Source: Plasmodium brasilianum
Lineage: Eukaryota; Apicomplexa; Aconoidasida; Haemosporida; Plasmodiidae
Assembly: GCF_023973825.1 (NCBI RefSeq)
Contig: NC_090120.1
Location: 2,210,501-2,274,500 of the forward strand
Direction of reading: 5' to 3'
DNA: 64,000 bases
Below are positions 39,101 through 50,556 of this stretch, in pieces. The first letter of the stretch is position 1, and every line of letters begins with the position of its first letter. Under the pieces are notes generated by a model. The model searched no databases. It saw nothing but the letters and a program-made list of their open reading frames with translations, and was not told the origin of the DNA. The translations under genes were made by a program, and so were the position numbers.

Positions 39101-39875
39101 CAAGTATGGAAATTAATAATTCATTAATATTCTATTAAATAATAAAAAATTGCACTCTGAATTAAAAATAATTGATAACATTGTAAAATTTTTATAGAAA
39201 AATATAGATCTTATTATTGTAGTAGCTTATAAAATATAGGTAAAAACACAGATTTCCATATATAAAAATAAATTTTATTTTATTAATACAGAATAATTTA
39301 TAAAAGTATACGTATTTTTTTAGATAAATACTAATGTTTACTTTAAATAATTAAAAACAATTTCATACTTTCATTTACTTGTTTTATAATGTTCATTATC
39401 ATATTAGTTAATGTTATTCATCTATAGAAGAAAATTCTTCAAATAAATATATAAAATAAGAATTATTTCTTAGGAACCATGTAAAAGTTCTTAATTAACT
39501 TCTGAATATATTAAGTATATATTTTCTACGAGTTATACTTTATTTTGAATAAAAAAAATTTTGTATCCCCGAATGAATAATTTTTGTTGTTTATTCAACT
39601 TATTTAATATTATTCTTCTACTTATTATTTTTTTGTATTTTGTTATTATTTTTATGTAAAATCTCAATATATAGAAATTACACCAAATCAATTTTTAAGT
39701 TGTGTTTTCTCCATAAAATTTGGTATATGTTGTATATATATAAATGCATTTTATTACTATAAAAATAAAACAAAAAGAATAAAAAATAATATAAGTTTCT
39801 TTTAACATTTAAAGGAATTAAAATATAATTAATATTATTATTAGTCAATATATAATAGCATTAAAAAACTATACA
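36143..39875. other. Intergenic DNA with one exon-like fragment
   Basis: The first 350 bp is fam-type 3' flank (AGTAGTAATGTAC; element at 36413). At 37732-37822 a 29-codon frame follows TTATTTTTTAG and reads STANYYRTHFEDKWSLYEII, of unknown origin; a small ORF at about 37531 (MHNIVEKKKYIYSKYPCKTV) precedes it. Neither can be assigned. The rest is AT-rich with no gene seen. Confidence 0.5.
36413..36429 (+). promoter_or_regulatory. Shared downstream element of fam genes, copy 3
   Basis: TGAATTAATATATAATT, 271 bp after the fam-l stop at 36142. It is a slightly diverged copy of the GTTAAAATTAATATATAA element. Confidence 0.35.
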
Positions 39876-40738
39876 ATGAATAAAAATATTAAGTCCCTTT
39901 TATTTATTAAAATCGTTGGATTTACCCTTTTAAATTGGATATGCTATTATAAAAATAATAAAGTATTATCATAATATTTCTTTTTTTTTTTTTTGGCTGG
40001 TTTATATTTTTATTTTTAAAAATTATATTTTCTTAGTATAGAAATATATGTACTTGTAAATAATAAATGTTTACATTCTTTTTTTAGTATATCTATTGTA
40101 AATCTATGAATAAGAAGAATAAACTAGGTGCATATTCAGGTTTTATAAATAATAGACTACTATCAGAGAGTTTATTGAATATAATATCATCTGGAGATTC
40201 ATTGAGTGATGATGATGGCACTATATTAGTAGATGACGAAAAAGATATATATAAAAATGGCAAAGACGATAAATCACGAAGAAAAATAATAAAAGAAATT
40301 TTATTAAAAGCTGAGGAAAGAAATAAATTATTAAGAAAAAAAAAATATACTTTACTTAATAGAATAGATTCATATTTTGAAAAAAAAATATTCAATGAAT
40401 TAGAATGCATAGATAAAATGAACAATAACAGCAAAAATGATAAAACAGCTGCAAGAAGGATGCTACGTAGGAAGGTAGTTTCAAATGTTACTCCACCACT
40501 TTTAGTTTTTTTGATAGGAATTGTATTTTTAATATGTTTTTGGGCATTAGTAATATCTATTGGAGATGAAACAGGCCAAGATGTACTAACAACGATCAGT
40601 ACTACAGCACATTGGCTATCATTAGTAATATCAGTAGTTTTAATATTTGGAGCTATCTTAGTTGTATTATATATTAATTATACATTAAGAAAAATTAAAA
40701 TATTTAAAATAAAAAAGGAAAATAATCCTAAAATTTAA
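39876..40738 (+). CDS. Exported protein with canonical PEXEL, unknown function
   Basis: Exons are 39876-39962 and 40088-40738 (donor GTATTA, acceptor ATTCTTTTTTTAG, phase 0), giving 245 residues. Exon 1 is a 29-codon signal exon (SLLFIKIVGFTLLNWICYY). The motif NRLLSES gives a canonical PEXEL, RxLxE, with Arg at residue 52. PEXEL is cleaved in the parasite ER and marks proteins for export to the host red cell. An acidic stretch (SLSDDDGTILVDDEKD) and a Lys-rich region follow, then KKIFNELECID, helices at about 165-186 and 204-226, and a short basic tail. It is related in plan to fam-l and fam-m, but the sequence is distinct. The nearest relative here is the broken copy at 25 kb. No function is known to me. 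Confidence 0.88.
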
Positions 40739-42329
40739 TATAATATTGTTAATTCCTTTGATAAAGAAAATATTTCATATAGAATAATAGATGTATTATA
40801 CTTTAAAATAAAATATAGCTAGGAAATGTACATACAATTACATAATTATTATTGGGCCACGTATAAATACTTAACTATTTCGATATAAAATAAAAAAATA
40901 TGTAATTTTAATCATAAATTAATTGTTTTATTTTTTTTGATTAGTGTTTTAAGTAATTATCTGAACTTAATATGTTGTCATAATATATATATGTATATAT
41001 AAGCATATTTGTATATGAAATATATATATGCGCAAAAACGTTAGTATAAAAAATTTCATATAGTATCATTTTGTTATATTAATAAGAAATTTCATGTTTC
41101 TAAACTTATAAAAGGAATGTAATTAATTTTAATTTTTTACTTTTTTGAGTTAAAACTTTTTAATTGGTAATCTAACTAAAAAAAGTTTATTATTTATATT
41201 AAACTAATTGTACATAAAATTTTCGATATTTCATAAAATTTAAAGTGGGTATTTTTTTAGTGGGTTTTGTAAAAATAATATTTAATTCATTTTCATTATA
41301 GATGATATTATAAAAAATATATTATCATATGTGTTTACTGCAAAAATATTTTTAATATAGGTTCAAATTATTGGATGCATTAAATGTAAAAAAAATATAA
41401 ATATTTAATAAAAATTATTGTTTTTCAGAATGAACCATATAAAATTCAATACCAATTTTTAGTATTATATATTGTTGTAACTAAATTTACTCATCATATC
41501 CTTAATATTTTACTTAAAATATGATCATAATTACTTTTAATAAGAATCCTTCAAATATTTAATATACATAAATATTATAAATATATACATATATACTCTA
41601 CCTAATTTTTGTTTTTTATAAAATATTGTATATAACAACGTGATCTTAAAATATTTAATTTTATGTACATAATATATATGTTTTGATAAGAATTAGCCAA
41701 ATTATATTTATATATTTACTTATTGAAAAGTAATATAAATAACAATTATTGTTTGTAACAGAATCAGTTATATCTTACATGTTACATTTTAGACTGAATA
41801 TATTATGAATGTTTAAGTTTTGTATATGTAATCATTTTTGATACGACAGAATATATGACATAATAAAAAATTTGTTATACCATTTTTTTTCATGTATTTT
41901 TACTTCATATATTGAATTTATTTATGTAGACAAATTTGTAAAGTAAAATATATATAAGAATATAAATATATACGTATGTAATTGGATAAAATTTAAAACA
42001 AAAATTAAAAAAATATATAAAAATTAAGTAGTTTCTTTATATTTATTAGAAATATGAGTCATATACTGATTAATTTTATTTTTATATAATTTTATGATTT
42101 TTATAAATGGATAAGAAAAATAAAAATGAGTATTTCTTTATCATAAGAACCATTTCATTTATCCTTTTTATATGATAATTCGAATGTTTCAATAATGTAT
42201 AATAATTTCTATATTACGTATTTTTTGTTGTATTATTATGAATATGATATTAAGTGCAATACTATAAATCACATATTTAAATTAATAAACAAAATTTAGA
42301 TATATTATAAATTACTAGGTCATACATAG
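40739..42329. other. Intergenic, 3' flank of a duplicated unit
   Basis: About the first 1.1 kb resembles the DNA downstream of the 25 kb relic, including blocks near 41140-41200 and 41600-41680. No gene is seen. Confidence 0.5.
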
Positions 42330-42871
42330 ATGTATACAACAATTAAAATGAGGGAATAATCTTAAATGTCTAATGCACACATTAGAACGGCACTTGAAAC
42401 TTTTATTTGATTAAAAAGAAGAGTCTTCATTTATAAAATATCATATGAATAACGACTCGTATATATGTTTCTCCGTAACTATGAAATGGTAATTCTATGA
42501 GAAACCTTTAAAAAAGAATTAATTATAAATACTACTGATCCTATATATATTATTATATTGCTATTATATTTTTGGGAATATTTGTTGGATTCTTATTTTT
42601 TTTATAAAGTATATAGAAATGAAATACGGAAATATATACACTATTTTTTACCATTACATTTTAGTTTAGCTAAAAATGTAAAATTATTATATAATTTTAC
42701 TTATGTTCATAATTTATCATATATAGATACGATTACTCCCTTTAGAAGTTACACTTATATAAAGGCATTAAAATGACAAAAATAATTAAAAATAATGCTC
42801 CATATGAATATATTCTTGAATTTGTATCTCATAGATAGCAATATTCCCATTTAAATTTGAACAAAAATTAA
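42330..42871 (+). pseudogene. pir: pir pseudogene (3' half)
   Basis: From about 42375 one frame reads CLMHTLERHLKLLFD, stop, KEESSFIKYHMNNDSYICFS, consistent with the end of a PIR ectodomain. A hydrophobic segment at about 42548-42605 (IAIIFLGIFVGFLFFL), ending at TATAAAGTATAT, matches the PIR membrane helix and donor with a small shift. After acceptor ATATATAG (ending about 42726), exon 3 reads TITPFRSYTYIKAL. After a one-frame change it reads KIIKNNAPYEYILEFVSHR, a PIR-like cytoplasmic tail, ended by TAG near 42836. The 5' part was not found. At least two stops and two shifts make it dead. The 72-codon frame at 42558 is an out-of-frame shadow over the helix that runs through the intron into exon 3. 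Confidence 0.55.
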
Positions 42872-43491
42872 ATTTGTCTTTACTATATTCATATATAAAT
42901 ATTTTTACTACAATTCCACATATAATAATTGACATACTAAGACAACAATATAAAAATTATTGTATATTGATATAAATATTCAATCCTATATAATATCAAG
43001 AGAACAAATAATAATAAAAATTTGAAATAAGTTTTGTTAAAAAAAAAAAATTTTTTTTATTTTTTTGAGTATTATCATTTCAATTTTTTTTTACTTTATA
43101 TAATATTATTGATGTTTTTATTAATACATCCTTTCCTTCTCCTTTTTTTTTTTAATATTTAAGTTATTGAAAATGCTTCATATTATCATATAAGTAATTC
43201 AAGATTTTCTTTATCATCTTGTATTATATATTGAAATTTTAAAATTATTTATTATTTATTCAAAAGAAAATATCATATTTAGCGGTATTTTTCGTTTTTA
43301 ATACTTAAATTTGTGTTGTGTTTGTGTTACCATATTTTTTGTATAATTTTTATATAATTGTTATTGTAGTTTTTACAAAAATTTATATATTTTTAGTTAA
43401 CCTAATTTATTAGGAAATTTCAATTTATGTAACTTTCTACACCACTGAAAAATGCTTTTATATTGGAAATAGATAAAATGTAATTTATATA
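42872..43491. other. Short intergenic region between two pir relics
   Basis: AT-rich with long A and T runs around 43037-43160. The two flanking pir relics point toward each other and end about 0.6 kb apart. No gene is seen. Confidence 0.55.
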
Positions 43492-44461
43492 TTAAGGATC
43501 TCGTTTGAATTGATAATCTATATTATTATGTCTTCTTTCTCAGTTTTTATGTACATCATGTGAGTTTTGTAAGCATCCTCTTGTTTCTTTTTAAACATCA
43601 TATTCAATTATGTTTTTCCATTTTCATTGACTTTATAGCCACGATTTTATTGGAGTAAACTAAATGAAAAAAAAATAATAAAAATATATATTAAAATATA
43701 ATCGTTTTATGCTGATAATTATTTGTAAAAACCAACATACGAATTGTGTTAGAATATTCACATTATTAATTATAATTTTTGTTAGGATTATATAAAAAAA
43801 ATAAAGTGAATGTTGCTATTAATACGATGTATGTTGTTAAAATGGAAATAAAAAGGTAATTTACATTTGTGGATAGTAAAATATGTGGTAAATCATTACA
43901 AGGAATTACCTGTCGAATTTTATTGCCATACTATTCTTTAAATTTAATTATTTTCTCACAAAATCATTATCTGTATTTACTTAACATTGCTTGTAATGTT
44001 GTATATAATCCTCATAACAATTTTTAACTATTTAACAACTACCATTAGTTACTTACTTTTTAAAACTAAAATTGATATAATCATTATAATAATTATATAG
44101 TTCTTTATGAAGATGTAAAAAAGCATATTCCATTTCTTTAAATTTTTCCTCAAATTTATTACCTACTTAGGATGAAAATTTATTATATCCATCAAACCAA
44201 GACACTTATTATATTTTTCTTTTTATTTTATTTTGTAATTCAAGTATTTGCAACGTTTGAACCTATCGGAGTAATTTTTTTTTTTTTTTTTAATTTAATT
44301 ATATATTTACGAATATCTTGACTTGGATTTGTAAAATCCTACATAATATATATTTTAGCACATGCCTATCCAGGATTTCCCTTAACTCCGACATATTGAA
44401 TATCTTGGATAGCATTATTTTATTCCTTACTATATTGAAGATAAAATTCCACGCAGTTATT
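43492..44461 (-). pseudogene. pir: pir pseudogene on the minus strand
   Basis: On the minus strand, exon 2 begins at 44461 after TTTATATTTAG. It reads NNCVEFYLQYSKE, stop, NNAIQDIQYVGVKGNPG, stop, then DFTNPSQDIRKYI, the PIR ectodomain pattern. Further on are WFDGYNKFSS, EYAFLHLHKELYNYYNDY, YEDYIQHYKQC and FVRKIIKFKE, separated by stops. The membrane part IPCNDLPHILLSTNVNYLFI continues into a helix ending TLFFLYN near 43787, where the donor is destroyed. Exon 3 (43659-43492, acceptor TTTTCATTTAG) reads FTPIKSWL, stop, KWKNIIEYDV and ERRHNNIDYQFKRDP, the standard PIR tail, with four stops. It is clearly pir and clearly dead. The short ORF at 44299-44511 is an out-of-frame shadow over its 5' part. 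Confidence 0.78.
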
Positions 44462-47400
44462 CTAAATATAAATAAAAAAAATAAAATAATAATAATAATA
44501 TGTAAATTCAAAAAATCATACTTTCATAAATAAAATCATTTATTTCATATATATAACAAGGAATTCTTGTAATACCATGATATATATAATTATTATAACA
44601 AAAAAATAAATTTTATGTTAATATGTGAACTATTATTCCATTGTATATAGGAATACGTGAATTAAATAAAAATTATTATATTCTTATGAAGTTCATAGAT
44701 ATAAAAGTAAAGAAATGATATATGATATCTAGATATGTGGTGTATTCCTTTTTTTCTCAATTAGAATTTAGAAAATAATTAGTTAACGAAATAAACATTT
44801 TATTTTTTTATTAATATTAACATAATTCAGCGTAGTTTGTAATATATAAAATAAAAGCTTTTAATTATAAATATAATAATTCGAAGAATAGGATTGCTTT
44901 ATTCTAAGAAAAAATATTTAAAGAGTAAAACAAGCCCTCCTATTATTTTTATTCATATGCAAATTATGTAATTTTGTTCTTAAGATATAGAAAAAACAAA
45001 GTAAATTTAGTACATTCTCATATAAAATGCACATTATATTATAATAACTACATAGAAATCCTTTCTAGCTTACTAAATTACCGTAAAGAATAAATATTAT
45101 CTATTTTAAATTTGTAGAATTTTCTCTTATATTGATTATTATTTTTTGTTTTTTAATATTATAATATCTTTCAAATTATTCCAATTCATATTTAAAATAA
45201 GTTATAATAATATATTTGATTATTAGTAAAGTGAACTATATGATTATTACTGAAATAAATATATTAATAAATGAAAAATAAATTTAACTAAAATATAAAA
45301 ATAATATATGAACATAAGTAATATATTGTTGAATGAAAAACGTGCTGCTTCAAATTGTACCTTTTATTATGGACATGTTATACAAGAAATAGTTTTTATC
45401 GTAAAAATACAAAATAACTTAATAATTATTTACAAGTTACTATAAAGGAAGTTAAAATTTTTGTTTGTTCGTTATCAAATTTAGCTTAGTATAATACCAT
45501 TATTTACATTAGAAATATGAATATGTACGAAAAAAATATATATTATTCTATATATTGATTATAATTATAAATTAATCGTAAAAGAATAAAAAGATTGATA
45601 GTTGTCGTTATGCCTTCAATAAAATGTATTATTGTACTTTGTATTTGTAACATGACAAAAGTATATATTTATATATATATTTAACTTTTGCATTATAATA
45701 TATATTGCATACGTCTTATTAGAAAACATGCTTATGATAAATATTTTATATTCTATATATAGTAAAATAATTGTGAAATGTAATATCATAGTAATCATAA
45801 ATTTCGTATATTTTACTTAATTTTTATCTATCTCTGTTCTACGTTATATTAGTTATAGTACAGAATAAACTATGATTTTTGACACTAGAAAAATAATAAA
45901 TTATTTCTCCTTTATTTCATTTATTATGTTTCTGTTAAATATATTACTCTTAGATATATTTAATATTATAATTAAATCATGAATTACCATTATATTTGAA
46001 TTCTATTATATACTTAATAAAAATTTTAATTTATTTTAAAAAAAAATTATACTAATTATAAATAAAAATAAAAGGTATTATTATTAGCATTATATTTATT
46101 TGATGAACTGTCTTATTCTTCATGAATTGTTCAGAAGTTAATATAGTTTCACAATTATTATAATTCTTAAAATAAGTAATATTTAAAAATTATTAAACTA
46201 TGGATATTCTATAGTTCTTTTATTATTATATCTTTCTTAATATTAATAATATAATAATTTTCCTATTTTATTAAATTTTTTATTTATAATATGAATACTT
46301 CTTTTTTTAATTTATTAAATCCGTTTCCTTTTTTAAAATAAACACATTGACAAATTGCACAATATATATCCATATATTTAAGCTATTAATATAATGACAT
46401 TTATATTAATTAAAAATTACATTTATATGTGTTTGTATGCTATTATTATTTGATAATTATTAATATTTATTATACTCGAAATAGTTTTAAAAAATTAGAG
46501 ATATATTAAAAAATATATTAGTATTTCATGTATAAAACATAAAAGAAAACTCAATTATATATTATCCTTGTACTGCATATTTTATATTAATTAAATATAT
46601 ATGTACTGTTTATCTTATATGATAAAGCCTAAGAATGTTTATTGAAAAGATATTTATATATATTAAGATAATATACTATAAAGGAATATTCATTTTATAG
46701 CTGGAATATAAGGTAAAACATCTAAATTCTAATGATTTTATTTATAATCCATGAAACTTGGATAAAGTTGGTACTAATAATTTATGATAATAATTTTTTT
46801 TAATAAAATATTATTATTATATAATTTATTTATGTATTATGAGGATCTTATATTATGAAGAATACATTTATATGTTTTTATTATGTTCTTATTACCCACT
46901 AGTGATAATTATAATAAATAAAAAAATTATATTTTTTGTTATTTTAACTATTAATATTATTTTTAAATTAATTATATTATAGAAACAATAAATAAAATGA
47001 GATTGTAATATTATTTGAATAATAGAGTGAATTAAATAAAAATTTATAATCTACCTGTTTTTACGGTATATGGTAATAGCAAAAAAATATTACATATCAA
47101 AATTTATTTTATATTTTCTAAAAATGATTATACAATTATTTTATTTTATAAATGTTAATATACAAACAAATATAATAAATAAATATTTAAAAAAAAAGCA
47201 AATAATCAATAATCATATTAATTAAGAGGCAAAATTAAAAGGATTATTCTGTAATTACAAAAAAAAAAAAAAAAAGATGAAAATCGAATTTTTTTATATT
47301 CTTTTTAAAAAGTAATGAGAAAGTCACTAAAATTTTTTTATTAAAATAACACAATATGAATGAAATTATATGTTTAATTGAATGGGAAAAAATAAAAAGC

Positions 47401-47969
47401 ATGTGATATTTATTAAAATGTTTATAAATTAATTATATATTCTTTCATTTACTTTTCGTTTTAAAAAAACGTTGAAACTTAACACTTTAGTACAGTTTAA
47501 CTTATAATCTTATTCATATTTAACTTTTATTTCTTTAATTCCATAAGACTATTTTAAAATTATTATTTTTACCTTTTTTTTATCAAAATATTAATTTTTT
47601 CCAAATTTAATATTTTTGCAAAATATTAATATTAATTTATATATAGGTAAATTAACATTTTGCTATTTTATTGGGTTAAATATTAATATAAGATGATAAT
47701 ATGTATTATTACATAAATAAAAATAAGTATATATAATCTGAATATATTTACAATAACTGTATTCAAAAATTTACTTTTCTCGTATCTTTTTCTGTTTTAT
47801 GTTACCCATTAATTTACGAGCTTTTTATCATTTACCCCAGAACATTTCACAAAATTTATTAAATATGTTACATATGCATCATGTAATTATACCTATATAT
47901 TGTCCTAATATATATTGGATGTATATTCTGAATTTATAAAATATATTATTTTTCTTTAATTAAATAGGA
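44462..47969. other. Intergenic DNA
   Basis: The first part would be the lost 5' end and promoter of the minus-strand pir relic; no exon 1 was recognised. The last few hundred bases are the 3' flank of STP1. Only very AT-rich sequence and chance ORFs are seen between. Confidence 0.55.
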
Positions 47970-50556
47970 TTATACCACACTGTTTTCATTATATATGGAA
48001 TTTTCTGATATATCAACTTCATTTATCCAGTCTTCTACTTCTTGGCTAAAACTTTTCTCTCCTATATAAGCTCGAACTTGTCTATTTTCATTATTTTCTA
48101 AAACATTTCCATTAACTCTAATTATTTCTTTTGTAACATCTGATTTTCTCTCTAAATTTATTTCTGTTTTCAAATCATTTATGGAACTATCCAAATGTGA
48201 TTCCTCATTTTCTATAAAATCTTCTTTTTTGGAATCTTCCACTATCATCATTAATACTAGTATGGACAGTTTTGCTAGTAATTTTTTTTTCATGTAATCA
48301 TATAATTCTTCATAAGGTTCTGTCTCCAGTAATTCTTCTGTATTTAGCAGTGAAATATTGTTTTTAGTTCCTTCATTTATATCCTCATTTAAGATATTGA
48401 GAAATTCTTGTGTCATTCCCTCACACCATTCCTGTTCCAAGTACTGTTCTATAATCTTTCGCTTTTTTGCTATCCACTGTCTCCATAAATCTTTTTCTTT
48501 TTCCGAAAATGAATCTTTTATTATTTCATTTGGAAAATTCATTTTTAATTCATCATTATTTTTTATAGAAGCTTTTTTTTTTTTCCATTCATTTTTTAAA
48601 TTATTAAACCATTCTGTTTTGTTCAATTTTTCAGAAATATTTTTATGTTCTTTTATCCATTTATTCCATAGAATTTTTTTTTTTTCAATGTCATTGATGC
48701 TTTTAGTATTTTCTATTATAATTTCTTCACTGGAGAAATTAGAGTATGTTATATATTTCTCTTTTGTGAACAATTCGAGACATAATCCCAAAAATTCTCC
48801 TTTTTTGTTTTCCCATTCATCATTTCTTAATTCTTCGAGTATTTCCATGTGTATTTCAACAATGGTTTTGAATTTGTCCTTTTTTTGCTTTGACGTGTGT
48901 ATGTTATTATTCACGTTATGTTCATTTATTTTTATTCTTTTCATAGTTTCTTCGTTATCATTTATTGTGTTTTCTAAATAAACATTTGTTAATAATTCCC
49001 TTTTTTTTCTGGAAAGTGAAGGTATTAGTATTCTCAGTAATTTAATGTGTCTTCTTTTTATTTTATTTTTTTTTTTTAATATCCATATAAAAGCGTACTA
49101 TAATATAAAAATAAAAAATAGATTCATAAAATAAACTATTAGAATAATCATATGTTTATTATTCTTTTTAACTTTTATATTTATTTTACTTTAATAAATA
49201 GGGGAAGTACAATAATGATTATAAGGCTTGTTAATATAGTTGATATGTGTACAACAGGTGGATTTTGTGCTTGACCTATAATTGTAATTTAAATGAATAA
49301 TTAATATAGTTACTTTAAATGTAGGAAATTAATTAGTATTATTGACACCTGGAATTTTAGGGGATATAGCAGAATCAGGAAACGATGTTGCAATATCATA
49401 TGTTCTAGTAGATGACGTCATAATTTCAAAACTATGTGTTTTTCCTGGAACATCAGGATTTGTATGTGAAGTTATTGACTCAGGAGTTTTTTGGAATTCT
49501 GGAGAAAAAAAATTTTTAGAAACTTCTGATACTTCAGCTTGTGTAGATTGTGTAGGATCTTCAGAACTATCGTCAGTTATAATAGATGAAGGTTCAGGCG
49601 GAAATATTACTGGGGAGTGAGTTTGAGGTTCTTGTTTAATTTCTTTTTCGGCGCTACTATGCTCCCCATGTTTGGAGGGAGGATGAGATTCAGTTTCTTG
49701 TAAATGTGGTACGGGTTTTTGTTTTTGATCTTCACGCATTGGCGGACTTTCGCTTTCTTTTTGCTCCACTTCTGTTAAACTTTTACTTTCTTGAGATAAA
49801 CTTCGATCAGATTCCTTTTGAAGCGGAGATCTGCATATAGATTGTTTATTAAAAATTTTGGGATCCATTATGTTGCATGTTTTTTTTCGACCCTTTTGTG
49901 CTTCTTTTATATCATAACAATTTTCAAATAGTTTTTTTTTTGTTGTGAAATACCTTTTCTCTTCTTCAATCCATTCATTATATGAGTTACATTTACTTGA
50001 ATAATTACTTTCAGACATAGGGTTTCCCTGTGACTGTCTTAATTCATCCAGATAGCTTTCTCTTTTTTCACAGAAATCATCTACATTATATTTTAATTCT
50101 AAAATTTCTAAATCATTTTGATTCATAATCAAAGGACATCCTCCTAATTTATCTAGCTTCTTATAATGAGGACTTAACCATTCATTTAGAGCCTTTTCCC
50201 ACGTTGCTTTTTCTGGTAAATAATAAGATGGCGGAGACTTGTTATTAACTAGGTATTTAGCCAAATATAAGCATTTATCCTTTAATACTTTTTTATCATT
50301 CTTAGCAATTATGTCATCAATATTAACTTTTATATGATTTACAATTTTGTTGAAGACTCCTTCATTAATATATCTAAAATAAGTTGATCCTCGAACACCC
50401 GAATACTTAATTAAAGTGAATTTTAAAAAATCATTTAAGCATAAATTTTTATTTTTGTTTTATTATCACTTTTTTTTATTGTAAATAAATAATTTATTAA
50501 AAAATTTAAGAATAATAAAAAACAATGAATATTACCTTAGGTAAACATTTTTCCAT
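47970..50556 (-). CDS. STP1: STP1 protein (SURFIN-like variant surface protein)
   Basis: A complete four-exon model on the minus strand: 50556-50536 (MEKCLPK), 50405-49349, 49275-49190 and 49097-47970. All introns are GT..AG and the frame is open throughout, giving 763 residues. Exon 2 holds an N-terminal cysteine-rich domain with Cys at 4, 52, 97, 119, 146, 170, 184 and 198 and the blocks TWEKALNEWLSPHYKKL and GGCPLIM. A Pro/Ser/Glu-rich stalk spans about 200-358. Exon 3 encodes the membrane helix (about 368-387, HISTILTSLIIIIVLPLFIK). Exon 4 starts with a basic juxtamembrane region (KIKRRHIKLLRILIPSLSRK). It continues into the cytoplasmic Trp-rich domain, with Trp at 483, 532, 535, 551, 559, 593, 596, 612 and 745, in the SURFIN-like pattern W..W...., EWFNNLKNEW and DLWRQWI. 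The exon 2 donor (CCAG/GTGTCA) is atypical but is the only one that fits the frame. The likely site is the infected-cell surface or Maurer's-cleft-like structures, by analogy with SURFINs. Its ligand is unknown. Confidence 0.93.

Noticed and set aside
40093..40434. 113-codon minus-strand ORF
   Set aside because: Antisense shadow of the exported-protein gene at 39876-40738.
44299..44533. Overlapping 70- and 71-codon ORFs on opposite strands
   Set aside because: Neither matches the frame that reads as PIR ectodomain. Both are shadows over the minus-strand pir relic.
45616..45798. 60-codon minus-strand ORF
   Set aside because: Low-complexity chance frame.
48358..48981. 207-codon plus-strand ORF rich in Phe, Ser and Leu
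   Set aside because: It is the antisense shadow of STP1 exon 4. The minus-strand frame has the STP1 domain, splice sites and Trp pattern.
49342..49620. 92-codon plus-strand ORF
   Set aside because: Antisense shadow of the STP1 stalk region in exon 2.
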